Shown here one piece after another: positions 45,401-57,729 of a stretch of 64,000 nucleotides of DNA (position 1 is the first letter of the stretch; each line of letters opens with the position of its first letter). The notes beneath the pieces were generated by a model. The model was not told the origin of the DNA and searched no databases. It worked only from the letters and a program-made list of their open reading frames with translations. The stretch comes from Coriaria nepalensis (taxonomy: Eukaryota > Streptophyta > Magnoliopsida > Cucurbitales > Coriariaceae). The stretch is from positions 2,976,001 to 3,040,000 of the forward strand of contig CP114486.1 of NCBI GenBank assembly GCA_027186245.1, in the 5' to 3' direction. Position numbers and translations under genes: made by a program.

Positions 45401-48400
45401 TCAAGAAATCACAGAGGAAATGCTGGAAGTTGCATTTATCTTCAGCAAGTGTTCAGGGATGTAAGTTATACCTGTTGGACAAAAATCGTGTCTAGAAGTT
45501 AAGATTTCGTGGTTTTTCTTTGTATCCATTGAAACTATTTTAGCTGTGTATAGAAGCAGAGTGAAGAAGCGCATAGATGAATTTGACCCCAACCCTCCAT
45601 ATCTTCCACTTAGGAAGATTACAACTTCATGCTCGTTAAAAGACTAGACAAAAAAAGAAAGGACATAAGCAATCGGGTTCTTACCTTTTTCAAGGACATT
45701 GATTTGCAATGTGTTGAGTGTCATGATTCCACCTGTTAATGGAAGCAACTCGAGCTTTATTGTAGTTGTGGTTCGAGAAGGAACACATCTGAAGGCCACC
45801 ATTGTAAATTGTTAACATTGGTCTACATTATTAAAGAGAAAAATAATAATAATAATGAATATGAAGAACAAGAGTAATTTGTTTACCCCAATGGAACTCT
45901 ATTCTGCAGCCACAAATGGGTCCCACTCACTCCGGTACTACTTAGAACAGGATCAATTGTTCGAGAAGCCTTATGGTCTAAAGAAACAGATTGAGCTCCA
46001 AAATTACCATTCTTTCCCTCACAACCTCTTCCTGGCGACTCAGAGAATTCATATAAGGGGGTCATTGGTAATGATGGTGAAGAATTCAAAGGCAAGATGG
46101 AAGGAGGTGAAGTTATCATGTTAGGAGCAAGAACTGTAAGAGTGAGATCTTCAAACGTCAGGTTTGAGACCTGAAGGTTTAAGACCTGGCAAGTTTAATG
46201 TAATTAGGAGAGATGCTGGTTCTAAATAAAACAAGTAAAAAATTGATAAAGATGTGATAAGAAACCTGAACGGGGAGGGGAGAGACATTTCTAACAGAAG
46301 GAGACTGTGCTGCGGTTTCTGATGCAACAGAGATCATAAGATCTCTTGGAATATATGGTCGCCAACTAGTTGGTTGCTTGAAGAACAGTCTTGACTCTGC
46401 AATTGAACAAAATTTGATAAAACATGAGTATACAAAAGGGGGAAAAATGAAAACAAAATATTAATAAAAAAAATATTCAGATGATACTGGGAATGAGAAC
46501 TAAAGGGTACCGGTATAGTTGCAGCGACAAGATACCATAATTGCATACTTATCAGCATTTGAGCCTGATGCTGCGTTTCCAGAAGGTAAATGGGATAAAT
46601 GTGTAATTCTTTCACCATATGGCTTGAGATTCTTCAGCATAGAAGTTGCTGGTTTAAGAATAAAGGAGTGCTCTTCACCTCTCCTGCCCATCTCAAACTT
46701 GTCGCATCTCAGTCAAAGGATATTGATATGCACTTTTGGATCAATAAAATAAAAGAACATCGAAATAATTGAGAGGAGAAAAAAAAAAGGACACCTGAGA
46801 GCTAAATTTGGCAAACTGCATTCATTTCCAGCTTCAGTGCCAGCAATTGGTAAAGACAAAGGTGGCCCACCTTCTGAAGCCTCTTCAAAAACAATTGTTA
46901 TTGCATCTATATATACTACAATATCAGGTCTATCTGCCGGAGAAATATTCTGCCAAGGAAAACAAGGTAACTTTATACAATTTTCTGCTAAGCGGAAGCT
47001 AGATTAATCATATAACTGGCTGGAAGAGAGAGAGAGAGAGAGAGGAACTACCAGACCTTGATTTGAACGCAAAGAAGGTCATCTGTATCGCAATAGGCAG
47101 TGAAAGACTGGATTTCAACAGGCTGAATAATTTCAAGTTTTCTTCTCCACCTTCTTCCTGGGATATAGAGTCCTTCCAGTCCACATTGTGCAGAGAATCT
47201 TTCTCGCTCCAAAGACACCCCTCGGAATGACAAAAGCTCTTTACTGGCCGTTTTTTTATTCTTCGAGAATTTGTTATACGAGAATTGATCCAGCTCCACG
47301 GGGTCATATTTTATCCTCGAACTGGAAGTTTTTGTAGGAGGTTGTGCCGTATTCTGTGGCATGGATGGCATGGATGGCATGGAATAACTTCTCAAATTTC
47401 CAAAAGAGAAGAGTTGAGAGCCAGATGAAGAAGAAGAAGAGGCAGGTTTCTGAGATGCACTACCAACTCCCAGACTGGGACTTAGACGAGGAGGTAAGGC
47501 TCGACTAGGTGGAGGAGCAATGGTTTCTAAAGGAAGCAGCCATTTTAACAACTCTCCACATGGATCCTGATTTGGATTAGCTCCACCCTCTGTATTTTCA
47601 GGTGACAACCTCTTATCTTCATATTTCTCAAATTGAAGAATTTCAATCATGGGATCTCTTAAAAAATCCACACCAATATTCACTTGTAATAGTACCTGCA
47701 TCCTTCCAAACAAGAAAATAGAATAAGAATTAGTGGCCAGAACAATGATAAAACTCTAAAATGTCTTTTGTAGAACGTACCACTATGTCTCCATTAGAGA
47801 GAGAACCACATTTTACAAAGTGTGTGGCCAATCCAACAGACACAATGGCATCATAATTTCCTGTGGATTTGATGTCCTTGAAATGATCAGAGAATTCTGA
47901 ATATTCTTCAGAGGGAACCTTCTTTGACCAAAGTGGCTCCCCTGACTCTGTAATTCTAACATAGAAATGGGAGTTCTCAAATCTTTCCAATAAAATTTCA
48001 GTCCGTCTTTTGTGATCTTCCTTTCTAAGAAAGGATTCACTCTCACTTTCCTCTTTTTGTAGATCACTCTCCTCACTTGAATGGTTTTCACCATTCTGAT
48101 CTTCAACTATACCTGGACTCATATCACCTTCTCCAGACGATAAACTTTCTTTCTTGGGGCTTTGCCTTCTACTCATCACTGCAGCAACTTTAAACGGAGT
48201 AATGATTTCTGTATCTTTCTCATATGTTGACAAACATGCCAAGATATGGACTTGTTCACCTAGATAAGAAGTAAAGTTCAGGTCCTATACAATGAATGTA
48301 ATAACATTTACCTCATGGAAACTCTCACCAAAAACATATATAAAAGAATATAATAGAAACAATAGATTTAAGACAGACATGGACCATCTCACTCTTATCT

Positions 48401-49316
48401 CAATCATCCCTTTTAGCCCCAACAGGAAGGCCCAATGCCATGTGCTTCTGATCAAGTCTGCTTGCTAGATGCTGGCCTCATTACCACAAGCTGAGCACCA
48501 CTTTTCCGCCGGATTGGTGGCAAGAAAGCTATGATCCCAATTCTAATATCCTTACCTAAATTTAGTGCTCCTTCACTATTAAGTTCTTTTCTTCTATGTT
48601 GTCAGTGCTAAATTTAGTGCTAAATCACATGTCTGTAAACTTGTCCTCTCCCCAGCTCATGCTGGTTCTATTTGCATTTCCCTCTGTTGTTTTACTGGTA
48701 TTTGGAACGCTTTTGTGCCTTTGGGTTCTTAATACCCTTAATAATATTATAATGTTGCCTATCAAATAAAAAAGACAGACAGACGGATAGATAGATCTAT
48801 AGATACCAGGAAACACAAAGGGGCGGTCCAAAGAGCGCAGAGAATGTATATCTGGTGCATCACTCCAATCATCAGGTAGGTCCTCTACAATAATATTACC
48901 AGTGTTAGATATACCAATAAAGAAAATGTATGCACCACTCCAATCATCAGGAAGGTCCAATATAACCAGAAGTTTAAATAACTGATTAAGGAACTAATTG
49001 AATGAGAGCAGCTATTAAGAAACTAGTAGAAGTCAGATGGAAAAGTTTACAATAAGAGTGAAAGCATACTGTATGGAATGGTTATCCACCCTTCTTCTTC
49101 GGAGACTTCAGAATTGATAAAGTAGTCATTCTTTGCATTTTGATCATCATCTGCCTCCACATTAAAATCATCATCTATGGAGTACTGTGAGAATGGATCT
49201 TCACCTAGTGATAACGTTGCTGCAGGTTTCGACATATAGTGCATCTTGGCAGGTGTTTCAGAGACAGACGGCTGCTCAGCAGGTAAATTTGAAGTGGACC
49301 GGAGAAGCAAATTCAT
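45401..49316 (-). CDS. Large conserved plant protein, resembles TRAPP-associated TRIPP
   Basis: Ten coding exons on the minus strand: 49316-49070, 48884-48807, 48259-47781, 47695-47057, 46949-46795, 46683-46511, 46396-46266, 46185-45887, 45788-45685, 45471-45401, joining in frame to 791 residues. The N-terminus MNLLLRSTSNLPAEQPSVSE is acidic further on (DDDFNVEADDDQNA). LPDDWSDAPDIHSLRSLDRP, a Ser-rich linker and a C-terminal beta-rich part (THLWLQNRVPLGCVP, YIPEHLLKINATSSIS) follow. I recognise it as a single-copy plant family; I believe, with limited certainty, that it corresponds to TRIPP, a plant protein bound to the TRAPPII vesicle-tethering complex at the Golgi. No transmembrane segment is seen. 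A 5' UTR intron is likely (acceptor TGTCAG before GACGATG). Confidence 0.8.
48857..48958. repeat. 27-bp direct repeat: exon 2 edge copied into intron 1 of the TRIPP-like gene
   Basis: Positions 48857-48883 (exon 2, minus-strand DLPDDWSDA) and 48932-48958 (intron 1) match at 25 of 27 bases, 75 bases apart. The intronic copy still reads LPDDWSGA on the minus strand. Confidence 0.8.
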
Positions 49317-51183
49317 CGTCCTGACAATAGAGTGTCTGTAAATTCAAATAAGGCGTCAAAATGTTGAGCAAGCAGCTGCTATAAAACTACCTGGGGAAAA
49401 TCTTAATAATTTATATACTGAGAGAACAGATGATCTTAAAACAAAGCGAAGGGCATAATCCTCAGTGAAAATTTAAAATTTCAGATTTATGCAGTAAATT
49501 CCAACTAGAGGAAAACTCAAATCTAGATTCTTTAAATATAACTCAATAAGTGGAAAATTCAACTACAATAAAAGATCGATTCTTGAGGTAGTATAATCTA
49601 TTAATCTGCATTCTTTATACCTGTATCACAATTTGAAAGAGATATCCCTACATAACATTTCTATCCTCACGTATTTCTACGATTCTGATGCTTCTCTTCA
49701 TAAGAACTTGCATACTTGTATTCAACAATCAAAGTATCTTCTTAATCATAAGTTTTTGACACATTTAGTGAAATTTTCAGCAATGTGGATGACTACATTA
49801 TCAGGAATCAGAAATTCATCGTAAATCTAATCTATTCAACATTGTAATTTCCTCTTAGCCTGATCGATGATTCTAGAATGCACTTCGGAATGGAAAAGCA
49901 AGCAGTTCGAGATCCTGCTCTACGAGCACAATCAAAAGCAGGAAAAGTAGAAACAATCGATTCAGAAAATCAAATCATAATCAGAAAATAGAATTCGGAA
50001 AGCTTACCTGAAGCTGATCGGAAAGAAAGTCGGAGAAGAGGTTGTTCCGGTTACGTCGCATAGGAATTGACTATTGAGTGAGTGAGATCCAGTTGCAGAG
50101 TAACGGTTCAAGCTGGTAATAAAGAGAGAGAAAGAGTTCCCGGGTTCAAGTGTCTTTAACGATCTGATTTTTAACTCCAAATGGGATTTTGGGCTTAAAG
50201 TTTGGGCATTGAATTGGATCGAGCCCATTTAGCAAAGCAATCGATCCTATAGGTTGGGCCGTAAAAGTAATTAAAAATTATACATCTAAGAAAAAGAAAA
50301 TTAAATATTTCTTTTGACACAGTTTCGGATTAGAAGTCAAACACAGGACTGTCAAATCATTTTCAGGACCTATCAGAATGGATTTAATAAGGCCTGTATA
50401 CTGTTGCAAGTAGCTTGTTAAGTTATGTTGGGCCATAAGTCCACTGTCAACCTCAATAACACCGGCCCATTTCCCCAACAAACATACTCAGTAGTCAGCA
50501 GAATCGAGACAATCGAGTTAAGATGCCTGCATGACACTTAGTTCTCCACATGCAACACACGCCCACTGTCCAATACCAAGTCATATGTCCACGTCCTCAC
50601 TCTCTCCTCTACAGTAATTTTTTTTTAAAAATTATTTCTAACCCCCCACCACGTGCTTTAAGCTTATGTTTGGCTGGAGGGGAGGGAGGAGGAGGAGAAA
50701 GTTTAATTAAATTATCTAATAATAAATATTTAATTAATTAATAAAAATACTTTTTATTATAAAAAAAAATTTTATCTTCTCTTCCCTCCCTCTCCTTCTC
50801 CCTCCAACCATAGGCTCAACCATGGGCTCAATGAATCAAACCCTCGCCAACTCTTTCCAGCTTCAACTTTACCAGTTCTTTACGCGCATCAACTGATAAT
50901 GCATTCGATAGTTGTTCACATAATAGAATAAGCAGAAAAAGGCTCGCTAATGTGGAACCTATCTATATAAAGGACGTTACACTGATAGTAAGTAAGAAGT
51001 AACAATTAGAAATAGTACCAAAGATTAACACAAGTTAGTAAATGCATGCACACGAGAGTGGGATTCTTAATCCGCGTCTATTAAATACTTCGACCCGTCT
51101 TGATTACCTTTCTTCTTCGTGTGTGTACATATATATATGTATATATATATATATATATCAGAAAGAATTCCAAAGGAAGGTAG
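49317..51183. other. 5' flanks of the TRIPP-like and glyoxal-oxidase-like genes
   Basis: On the minus strand a non-coding exon ends near 50009 (GCTTCAG with donor GTAAGC), making a ~685-base 5' UTR intron. The rest is the divergent upstream region of two genes. Just before 51184 there is a TATATATGTATATATAT run at about 51130-51160. No other gene was found. Confidence 0.5.
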
Positions 51184-52935
51184 ATGAAGATGATCATAAT
51201 CAGGGCAGCCATGACCAGGACCTTCACCTTTTCTCTTCTTTTCAACTTTTTCTTCTTCTTCCTCCTCGCCATTATGGCATCATTCTCTGTTAACGCTTAT
51301 TCGTCGTTCAAGCCTGGAGGAGGTGAGTGGAATCTCCTGCACAAAAGCATTGGAGTCTCTGCCATGCACATGCAGCTCCTCCACAACAACAAAGTCATCA
51401 TCTTTGATCGTACCGACATGGGCCCCTCTAATCTCACTCTCCCCAAATCCAAAACCAAAAATCACAATCACTGCCCTCTCTCCTTCAAGAAGGCGCACAA
51501 CCGCACCGTACCAGATTGCACCGCCCATTCCATCCTCTACGACGTCTTTCCCAACACATTCCGCCCCCTCATAGTCCACAGCGACACGTGGTGCTCCTCC
51601 GGCTCCGTCAACCAGAACGGAACCCTCATCCAAACGGGCGGCTACGGGGCCGGAATCCGTCGGATCAGAACCTTCTCCCCTTGCAACGATGACCAATGTG
51701 ATTGGGTCCAGCTGGACCAGAATCTCCATCACCAACGTTGGTATGCCACGAACCAGGTCCTGCCCGACGGTCGAGTCATAATCATGGGCGGCCGTCGCGT
51801 TTTCACTTACGAATTCGTTCCGAAGAAAGTGACCGAAACGACGCCGCCTCAGTACATCAACTTCTTGAACGAGACTAGAGACCGTTACGAGGAGAACAAT
51901 CTTTACCCGTTCTTGCATCTTTTACCGGACGGTAATCTTTTCCTCTTCGCGAATAGGAGGTCAATCCTGTTTGACTACAGGACTAACCGTATCCTTAAGG
52001 AGTTTCCGTTAATTCCAGGTAAGGATAAGAGGAATTACCCGAGTACCGGGTCGTCGGTTCTTCTTCCGTTGAGGTTGAACGGGTCAAGATTGCCCGAATC
52101 CGAGATTTTGATATGTGGAGGAGCACCGCCCGGTGCGTATACAAGGTCCAATATCAGAAGGGTGTTTGTTCCCGCATCGAGCAGTTGTGGCCGGATCAAA
52201 GTTTCCGACCCGGATCCGCATTGGAACATGGAGTATATGCCTATGCCACGTGTCATGTCGGATATGTTACTGTTACCTTCTGGTAACGTCATCATCATAA
52301 ACGGAGCTTCAAACGGGACTGCGGGCTGGGAGGATGCGAGAAACCCGGTTTATAACCCGCTTCTTTACAGGCCCAACGAGTCTGACCCGAAACGCAGATT
52401 CGTGGTGCTTACCTCGTCAATGATTCCGAGGATGTACCATTCATCAGCTGTGCTTTTGCCGGATGGCAGAATATTAGTGGGCGGAAGCAATCCGCACAGG
52501 AGGTACAACTTCACGGCAGATTCCTTTCCTACGGACCTGAGCTTAGAGGCTTTTCATCCGCCGTATCTGGACCCAATAAAATCCCATCTGCGCCCGACGA
52601 TACTAACGGCGGGATCAAACGAAAAGACCATATCTTACGGCCAGAAATTTTCCGTCCGTTTCACCTTACTGCAACAAAGTCAACATCCAATGATCAGCGT
52701 TTCCATGATCATGCCGCCGTTTTCTACACACTCACTAGCTATGAACCAGAGAATGCTGATTTTGAAGATTGCCACGCTGGAGCACCTGGCCACGTTTACG
52801 TATAAAGTTAGTATGCATGCGCCCCTCACGCCAAACGTGGCACCACCTGGGTACTACATGCTGTTTGTTGTCCATGCTGGCATCCCTAGCCAGGCTGTTT
52901 GGGTCAAAGTTCAGTCAAAATATCTTACTTACTGA
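51184..52935 (+). CDS. Glyoxal/galactose oxidase-like copper-radical oxidase (secreted)
   Basis: A single uninterrupted reading frame of 583 residues. A hydrophobic segment (about residues 14-38, SLLFNFFFFFLLAIMASFSV) is a signal peptide, so the product is probably secreted to the wall. The protein matches plant aldehyde oxidase GLOX/RUBY-type enzymes: Kelch-like glyoxal-oxidase domain, then a C-terminal DUF1929 domain. Candidate copper-radical residues are Cys137 (SDTWCSSGS), Tyr in VFTYEFVP, the Tyr-His pair in RMYHSSAVLLPDG and His in FSTHSLAMNQ. Related enzymes oxidise aldehydes or galactose side chains with release of H2O2 and affect pectin and pollen. The start could also be Met3 or Met10; 51184 is the first in-frame ATG. 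No intron is needed. Confidence 0.92.
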   Translation: MKMIIIRAAMTRTFTFSLLFNFFFFFLLAIMASFSVNAYSSFKPGGGEWNLLHKSIGVSAMHMQLLHNNKVIIFDRTDMGPSNLTLPKSKTKNHNHCPLSFKKAHNRTVPDCTAHSILYDVFPNTFRPLIVHSDTWCSSGSVNQNGTLIQTGGYGAGIRRIRTFSPCNDDQCDWVQLDQNLHHQRWYATNQVLPDGRVIIMGGRRVFTYEFVPKKVTETTPPQYINFLNETRDRYEENNLYPFLHLLPDGNLFLFANRRSILFDYRTNRILKEFPLIPGKDKRNYPSTGSSVLLPLRLNGSRLPESEILICGGAPPGAYTRSNIRRVFVPASSSCGRIKVSDPDPHWNMEYMPMPRVMSDMLLLPSGNVIIINGASNGTAGWEDARNPVYNPLLYRPNESDPKRRFVVLTSSMIPRMYHSSAVLLPDGRILVGGSNPHRRYNFTADSFPTDLSLEAFHPPYLDPIKSHLRPTILTAGSNEKTISYGQKFSVRFTLLQQSQHPMISVSMIMPPFSTHSLAMNQRMLILKIATLEHLATFTYKVSMHAPLTPNVAPPGYYMLFVVHAGIPSQAVWVKVQSKYLTY

Positions 52936-53266
52936 GTAGCACGCATTGTGATTTTTTTTTTTTTTTGATTCAGTAATGAAACTAAATTTATTTGGATTTT
53001 CTAGTTTGATGAAATCATTCCAATAAATTTGTTGGTCTCCATCTAAATCAACGGCATTAAATCTTTTATGCCTGTACACGATCCAAGATCTTACCCAAAA
53101 ATAGAAAATAATTAATTTTAATAATTAATATATGCTACAGTAATATTTTAAATAAATGATATTATTTTCATTGATATTAAACGGTTAATATTAATTATTT
53201 TTTTTATAAATTACATTCAAGTGCGCCATCTCAAATTACACTAATAATTTATTAGTGGATTTTCAT

Positions 53267-53311
<45 letters not shown>

Positions 53312-53445
53312 CAAAACAAAACGCAACAAGTAAGGTAAATATATATGGATTGTGTATACCAATAGTAATATTTCCGCCTCAACTTTCATGATCACGTAGA
53401 ATTGTGTACATAGTACCTCGATATATAATTAAACTTTACTTTACT
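52936..53445. other. Convergent intergenic spacer
   Basis: The 3' flanks of two genes, with an (AAT)n microsatellite at about 53269-53308 followed by AAAACAAAAC repeats. No gene. Confidence 0.5.
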
Positions 53446-56400
53446 TTAATTGTGTACAGCTGTAGTAGAAGATCTGTATTTATATTTAGTAGACCAGAAA
53501 AGATAATGCAAATAATTCAATAAACTAAGCACACACATTAACCAGTAAAATCTGTCTAGATGATAGTGATTAATGTTGCTTCCTTCAAGCCATGGCTTGT
53601 GACCAGATTTCCCCGTCACACTATTAACAACCGACACGATCGCTGTGCTGAGGTAGTACCCAACAGCCAAAGAAGCCCAAGAAAGAGAAGTAGCTAAAGA
53701 CCTCATATTTGATGGAGCTTCGGTGAAGAAGAATTCCAACAAACCCGCCAGAGTGAAAAGATCGGCCGAGCCCAAAAACAAGTACTGGAACCCGATCCAA
53801 AGAAATGTAATGGGTAAAGGCTTTGTTGAATCGAGTAGAGCATTTTCCGTAGCTACTCTCTTCCGTTTAATCTCGACAAGTGCGGCTACTCCCATGGCTA
53901 TGATAGAGAGGACTAGACCGATTCCGATTCGTTGAAGATAGGTGATGCCCATTTCGGATTTGGTTAGTTTTCGGGTAAATGGGATTATGAAATAGTCGTA
54001 GATTGGGGCGAGGAACATGATGAAGAGGACGGGGAAAACCGGGAGAGAGGCGGGTGGGACTTTTAGGGACCCAATTTTTGTGTCCATGGTGGCGGCTTGT
54101 TCGATTGAGAAGGTCGAGAGTTGAGCTAAGCATGTGTTGAGGATTATTGTGCAAGCAAAGATGGGTAGGACCTTGAGGACGATTTTGATTTCTTCTACTT
54201 GGTTGATAGTGCATTGGAGTGATGGGTGGGCTGGTTTGTTTGAGACAGCTCTGTTCAGGAACCTTAGACTCTGGGTTTGTGTACTAGAATTCATACAATC
54301 TTCCGCTGTTTTTGGGTTTTGGTTCTGTTCTTGTTGTTGTTGTTGTTTGGTGCTTTCAATGGTTGAATTTGATATAGAGCTTGCAGGTGTTGTGCACATG
54401 CTTGCAACTGCATTGCACGAACTCGTGCTTTTGGACTTGTTGAATGTTGCAGCAACTAAAACCTGTGATCCAACAGATTTAGTTATCAGAAAATTGACTC
54501 AACAATATATTATTACATCAAACACATGCCTTTGTTGGGATCCATGGAAACCAGTATCTGACGAGTCGTTACATCACACGACAACGTACTATGTACTATA
54601 ATTGCATGTCACGTACCATTTAGTCAATGTATTACTCTAAAAATCCAAGTTATACAAAGTAAATCATTTCAATTAGCATGTGTTAATGAAGTGCTTACTT
54701 ACCTTGAGAATGGTAGTTAGAGGGCTTCCATCTGGGATCTTGTTCCGATAAAGCGCAGAGCCAGCTAGGAAGACAGGAATGGACAAGAAAATGCTAAGAG
54801 TAGAGATCCAAAAACCCCATTGCCACCCTTTGTTGTCTTCAACCCAAACCACAAAGGTAACAGCAATGAGACCACCAGTTGAGAGACAAAAGACAAAGTA
54901 GTTGAAAAAAGTTGATCTACTCTTCCTCCCATTCGGAGTGCTCTCATCAAATTGCTCAGCTCCATGTGTTGGCAGCGATCCTTTTATCCCTCCCACACCC
55001 AATGCCACCAAGTACAAGCCCAAGAACAGCGCTGCCTCTTTGAGCCCACTTACTTCTTCGCAGCGAATGTTGGGGTCTGATAGGTCGCATGTTTTGGGCT
55101 GTAAGGATGATGTTCTTGCTTGCACTGCTAATACAATCAAACCCTGTTTCAAAAAGTTCAAAAAAGCCACGTGTTGGTTCCCATTTACGTCCCTGAATTG
55201 TCTTATTTGGACGGAGATAGATGGGGACTAAGAAATGTCCATTTTGGCAAAAGTCTTAGATTTGGCCATAGATAGAGGGGGGCCAGTTTGACTTAGAGAT
55301 AAACTATATAATATGTGGATATTATATTTTAATTAGATTATGAAATAAAATCCGATCATGTAGTTTGAACTTTGACTGCGTCTCTACTAGGCTATAAGCA
55401 AATGGACAAATTTACAAGTCGGAAAATGTTAAAAAGAAGTTTGTTGTCAACGTTATTAATAATATTATTTATTTATTTATTTAGAAGTAACAAAAAAGGG
55501 TGAAAATTAAAATAAGAAAAAGACAAGAATGTGATTGTTTAGCCGCGGAACTCACTCGTGAGGATCTATGTGGTGGGGCCATGTTGTCCCCACCACTTAA
55601 TCACATGATTAACATTTTCTTCTCTACTTTGACTGTTCCCACTCCTTAAACCTATCTATTTCAGAGGAAAATAAATAGGTTTTGACTGTTCCCGGAGCCT
55701 CGAATTTTTTTTATTTTTTATTTTTTTAATGAGGCAGAGGTTTCCTGACTTCAATTTTTTAGAATTGTGATTAAGGTTTTGTCTGAATTCTCAACCGGAG
55801 GCTCGATTTATTCCGATCAGAGTGTGCCTAGTAAGCAGTGCAATATAACATTAAAAATATATATTTTTAATTAAAATCACGACACAATTTTCCCGTTCCC
55901 GGCAACCGGCTACCTTTCAGTTTCTGACCCGGAGTAGTTTTTGTCTGTTTGTTTCACCTCTTTTTCCTGCTCTAATCCCTGCTCTCTCTTTTTTTTTTTT
56001 TTTTTTTGCTTTCTTTTCGAGCACACCTTAAATCTTCATAATATTCTGGCGTAGTAGCCTCAAAAATAAATAATTTTTAATTTTTTTAAAAAAAGCTCTA
56101 AATTTTATGTGTCGGTGGAAAAAGGGTATATCACAGCCCTCACATTCATGATTCTAGAAGGAAAAGAAAACCAAATTGGCTTAGCAACATACCCACAGGA
56201 ACAAACCAATGAATCAGAAGAAATGAATTGACCAGAAAAGAAACAAGAAAGTTTACCAGGAATTCGATGAGAGCACTTATCAAATAGATGTGGTAAGTAG
56301 TGAAGAAGGCATCAGACAAGAAGCCACCAAGGAGGGCAAGAAGGAAAGCCGTTCCCATGAAATTAGTAACATTATTTGCCGATTTCGACGGAGAAAAGTG

Positions 56401-56714
56401 CATGTATTTTGATAAATACATCACCAAATTGCTTGCATTTGCTAGAAATGCCAAATTTTCCAATACCTCCACCACTACCCAATAAAAAAAAATTAAAACA
56501 TTATCTTAATACATATTATAACATAACTCAACCAAATATTTAATTTCTTTTTTTTTTTTTAAGGGATTAAAAAGTACCTAGAACAAAGGAGGCAGCAAGC
56601 ATGCCTCCATGCCGACTTCTTTGAGCCGGTTTGTTCCTCCAATCTACATACCCATCCCATCTGCTTAGCTGCTGCTCTTGATCTTCTACGTCCTATAATT
56701 CAGATAAAGAAGGA

Positions 56715-56752
<38 letters not shown>

Positions 56753-56932
56753 GGATGAATTCGATAAGGGGATCATGCAAATCAGTAAAGGAAAGACTTA
56801 AATTTGAAAGATCTGGTAGCGAGAGAAGAGCGAGAAATATATAAAAGAGAAGGAGGGGAAGGAAGACACAAACACAGAAAAGAAGAAGATGGAGAGAGAG
56901 AGAGAGAGAGAGGAACCCACCATTTCTTTCAT
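53446..56932 (-). CDS. NRT1/PTR family (NPF4-like) membrane transporter
   Basis: Five exons on the minus strand: 56932-56921, 56692-56578, 56474-56257, 55143-54703 and 54462-53446, giving 600 residues in frame. Proton-coupled NPF transporters move nitrate, peptides, hormones or metabolites; NPF4 members include ABA and nitrate carriers. The N-terminus has WDGYVDWRNKPA and HGGMLAASFVLVVEVLENLA, typical of NPF4, where ENLAF replaces the ExxER motif of other clades. LGVGGIKGSLPTHGAEQFDE is in the centre, and GSADLFTLAGLLEFFFTEAP near the C-terminus. About twelve hydrophobic segments are expected. The first exon is very short (MKEM) and is the least certain part; an ATG at 56923 would give nearly the same protein. 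The substrate is not predictable. Confidence 0.9.
56717..56751. repeat. (ATG)n microsatellite in NPF intron 1
   Basis: About eleven trinucleotide units within the first intron of the transporter gene. Confidence 0.85.
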
Positions 56933-57120
56933 TTTTTTAATTTCTTCTAAGTTTTATTGGGGTGAAGAGAGTAGTAGCGAGTAATTAGTTTTGATTTGAG
57001 GAAAAGCAAAAATGAAATGATGAGTGGTGTGAGATATAAAGAGTTGAGGAGAGGGAGAAAGAGAAAGAGAAAGAGAGGTGTGTGAAAAGGCCCAACTTGG
57101 GGGTGGGGGGGGGGGGGGGG

Positions 57121-57692
57121 CCCAGATTCCTCCGCCACATAATTAATATTATTATCATAATTTTCTAAACGTCAATTTGTATATAAAAGAATTTTGATGA
57201 TATATAATTTTCATATAATATATAAATTAATAATAATTTTTATATATAATTTTTATATTTTAAGAGATATTTAAATGATCTAAAATTAAATTTAATAAGA
57301 ACGTGACTCCTACTATTAAACTAAACTTAATCATGAATAATCCTAATCTTTTTCGTGACATAATTATTAAATATTCTTAAAATCATTATTTTTAACAAAA
57401 TATATATTTAATTTATTAAGATATATTTTTTAACTAATTAATATGAGAAAATCATATCGAGATAATTATAATTGTTTATTGAAATATAAGATTTGCATCT
57501 ATAGAATTAATTTATAATTGATTTTTATTATATATTCATCAAGGTTAATTTTTATTCTTAATTAACTTATAAATTAATTTAATAAATTAAATATATATAC
57601 TACTAATTTATTAAAATTTTATTATAGATTGAGATTAAATAAATAAGTAATAATTAATATTCTAAATTACTAAAATAATCATAATGAGGGGA

Positions 57693-57729
<37 letters not shown>

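Noticed and set aside
51280..51918. A 212-codon open frame opposite the glyoxal-oxidase-like gene
   Set aside because: It is the antisense shadow of a long, GC-richer coding exon; the plus-strand protein has clear family motifs.
54134..54601. A 155-codon plus-strand open frame
   Set aside because: It lies opposite an NPF coding exon and its intron; it has no recognisable features.
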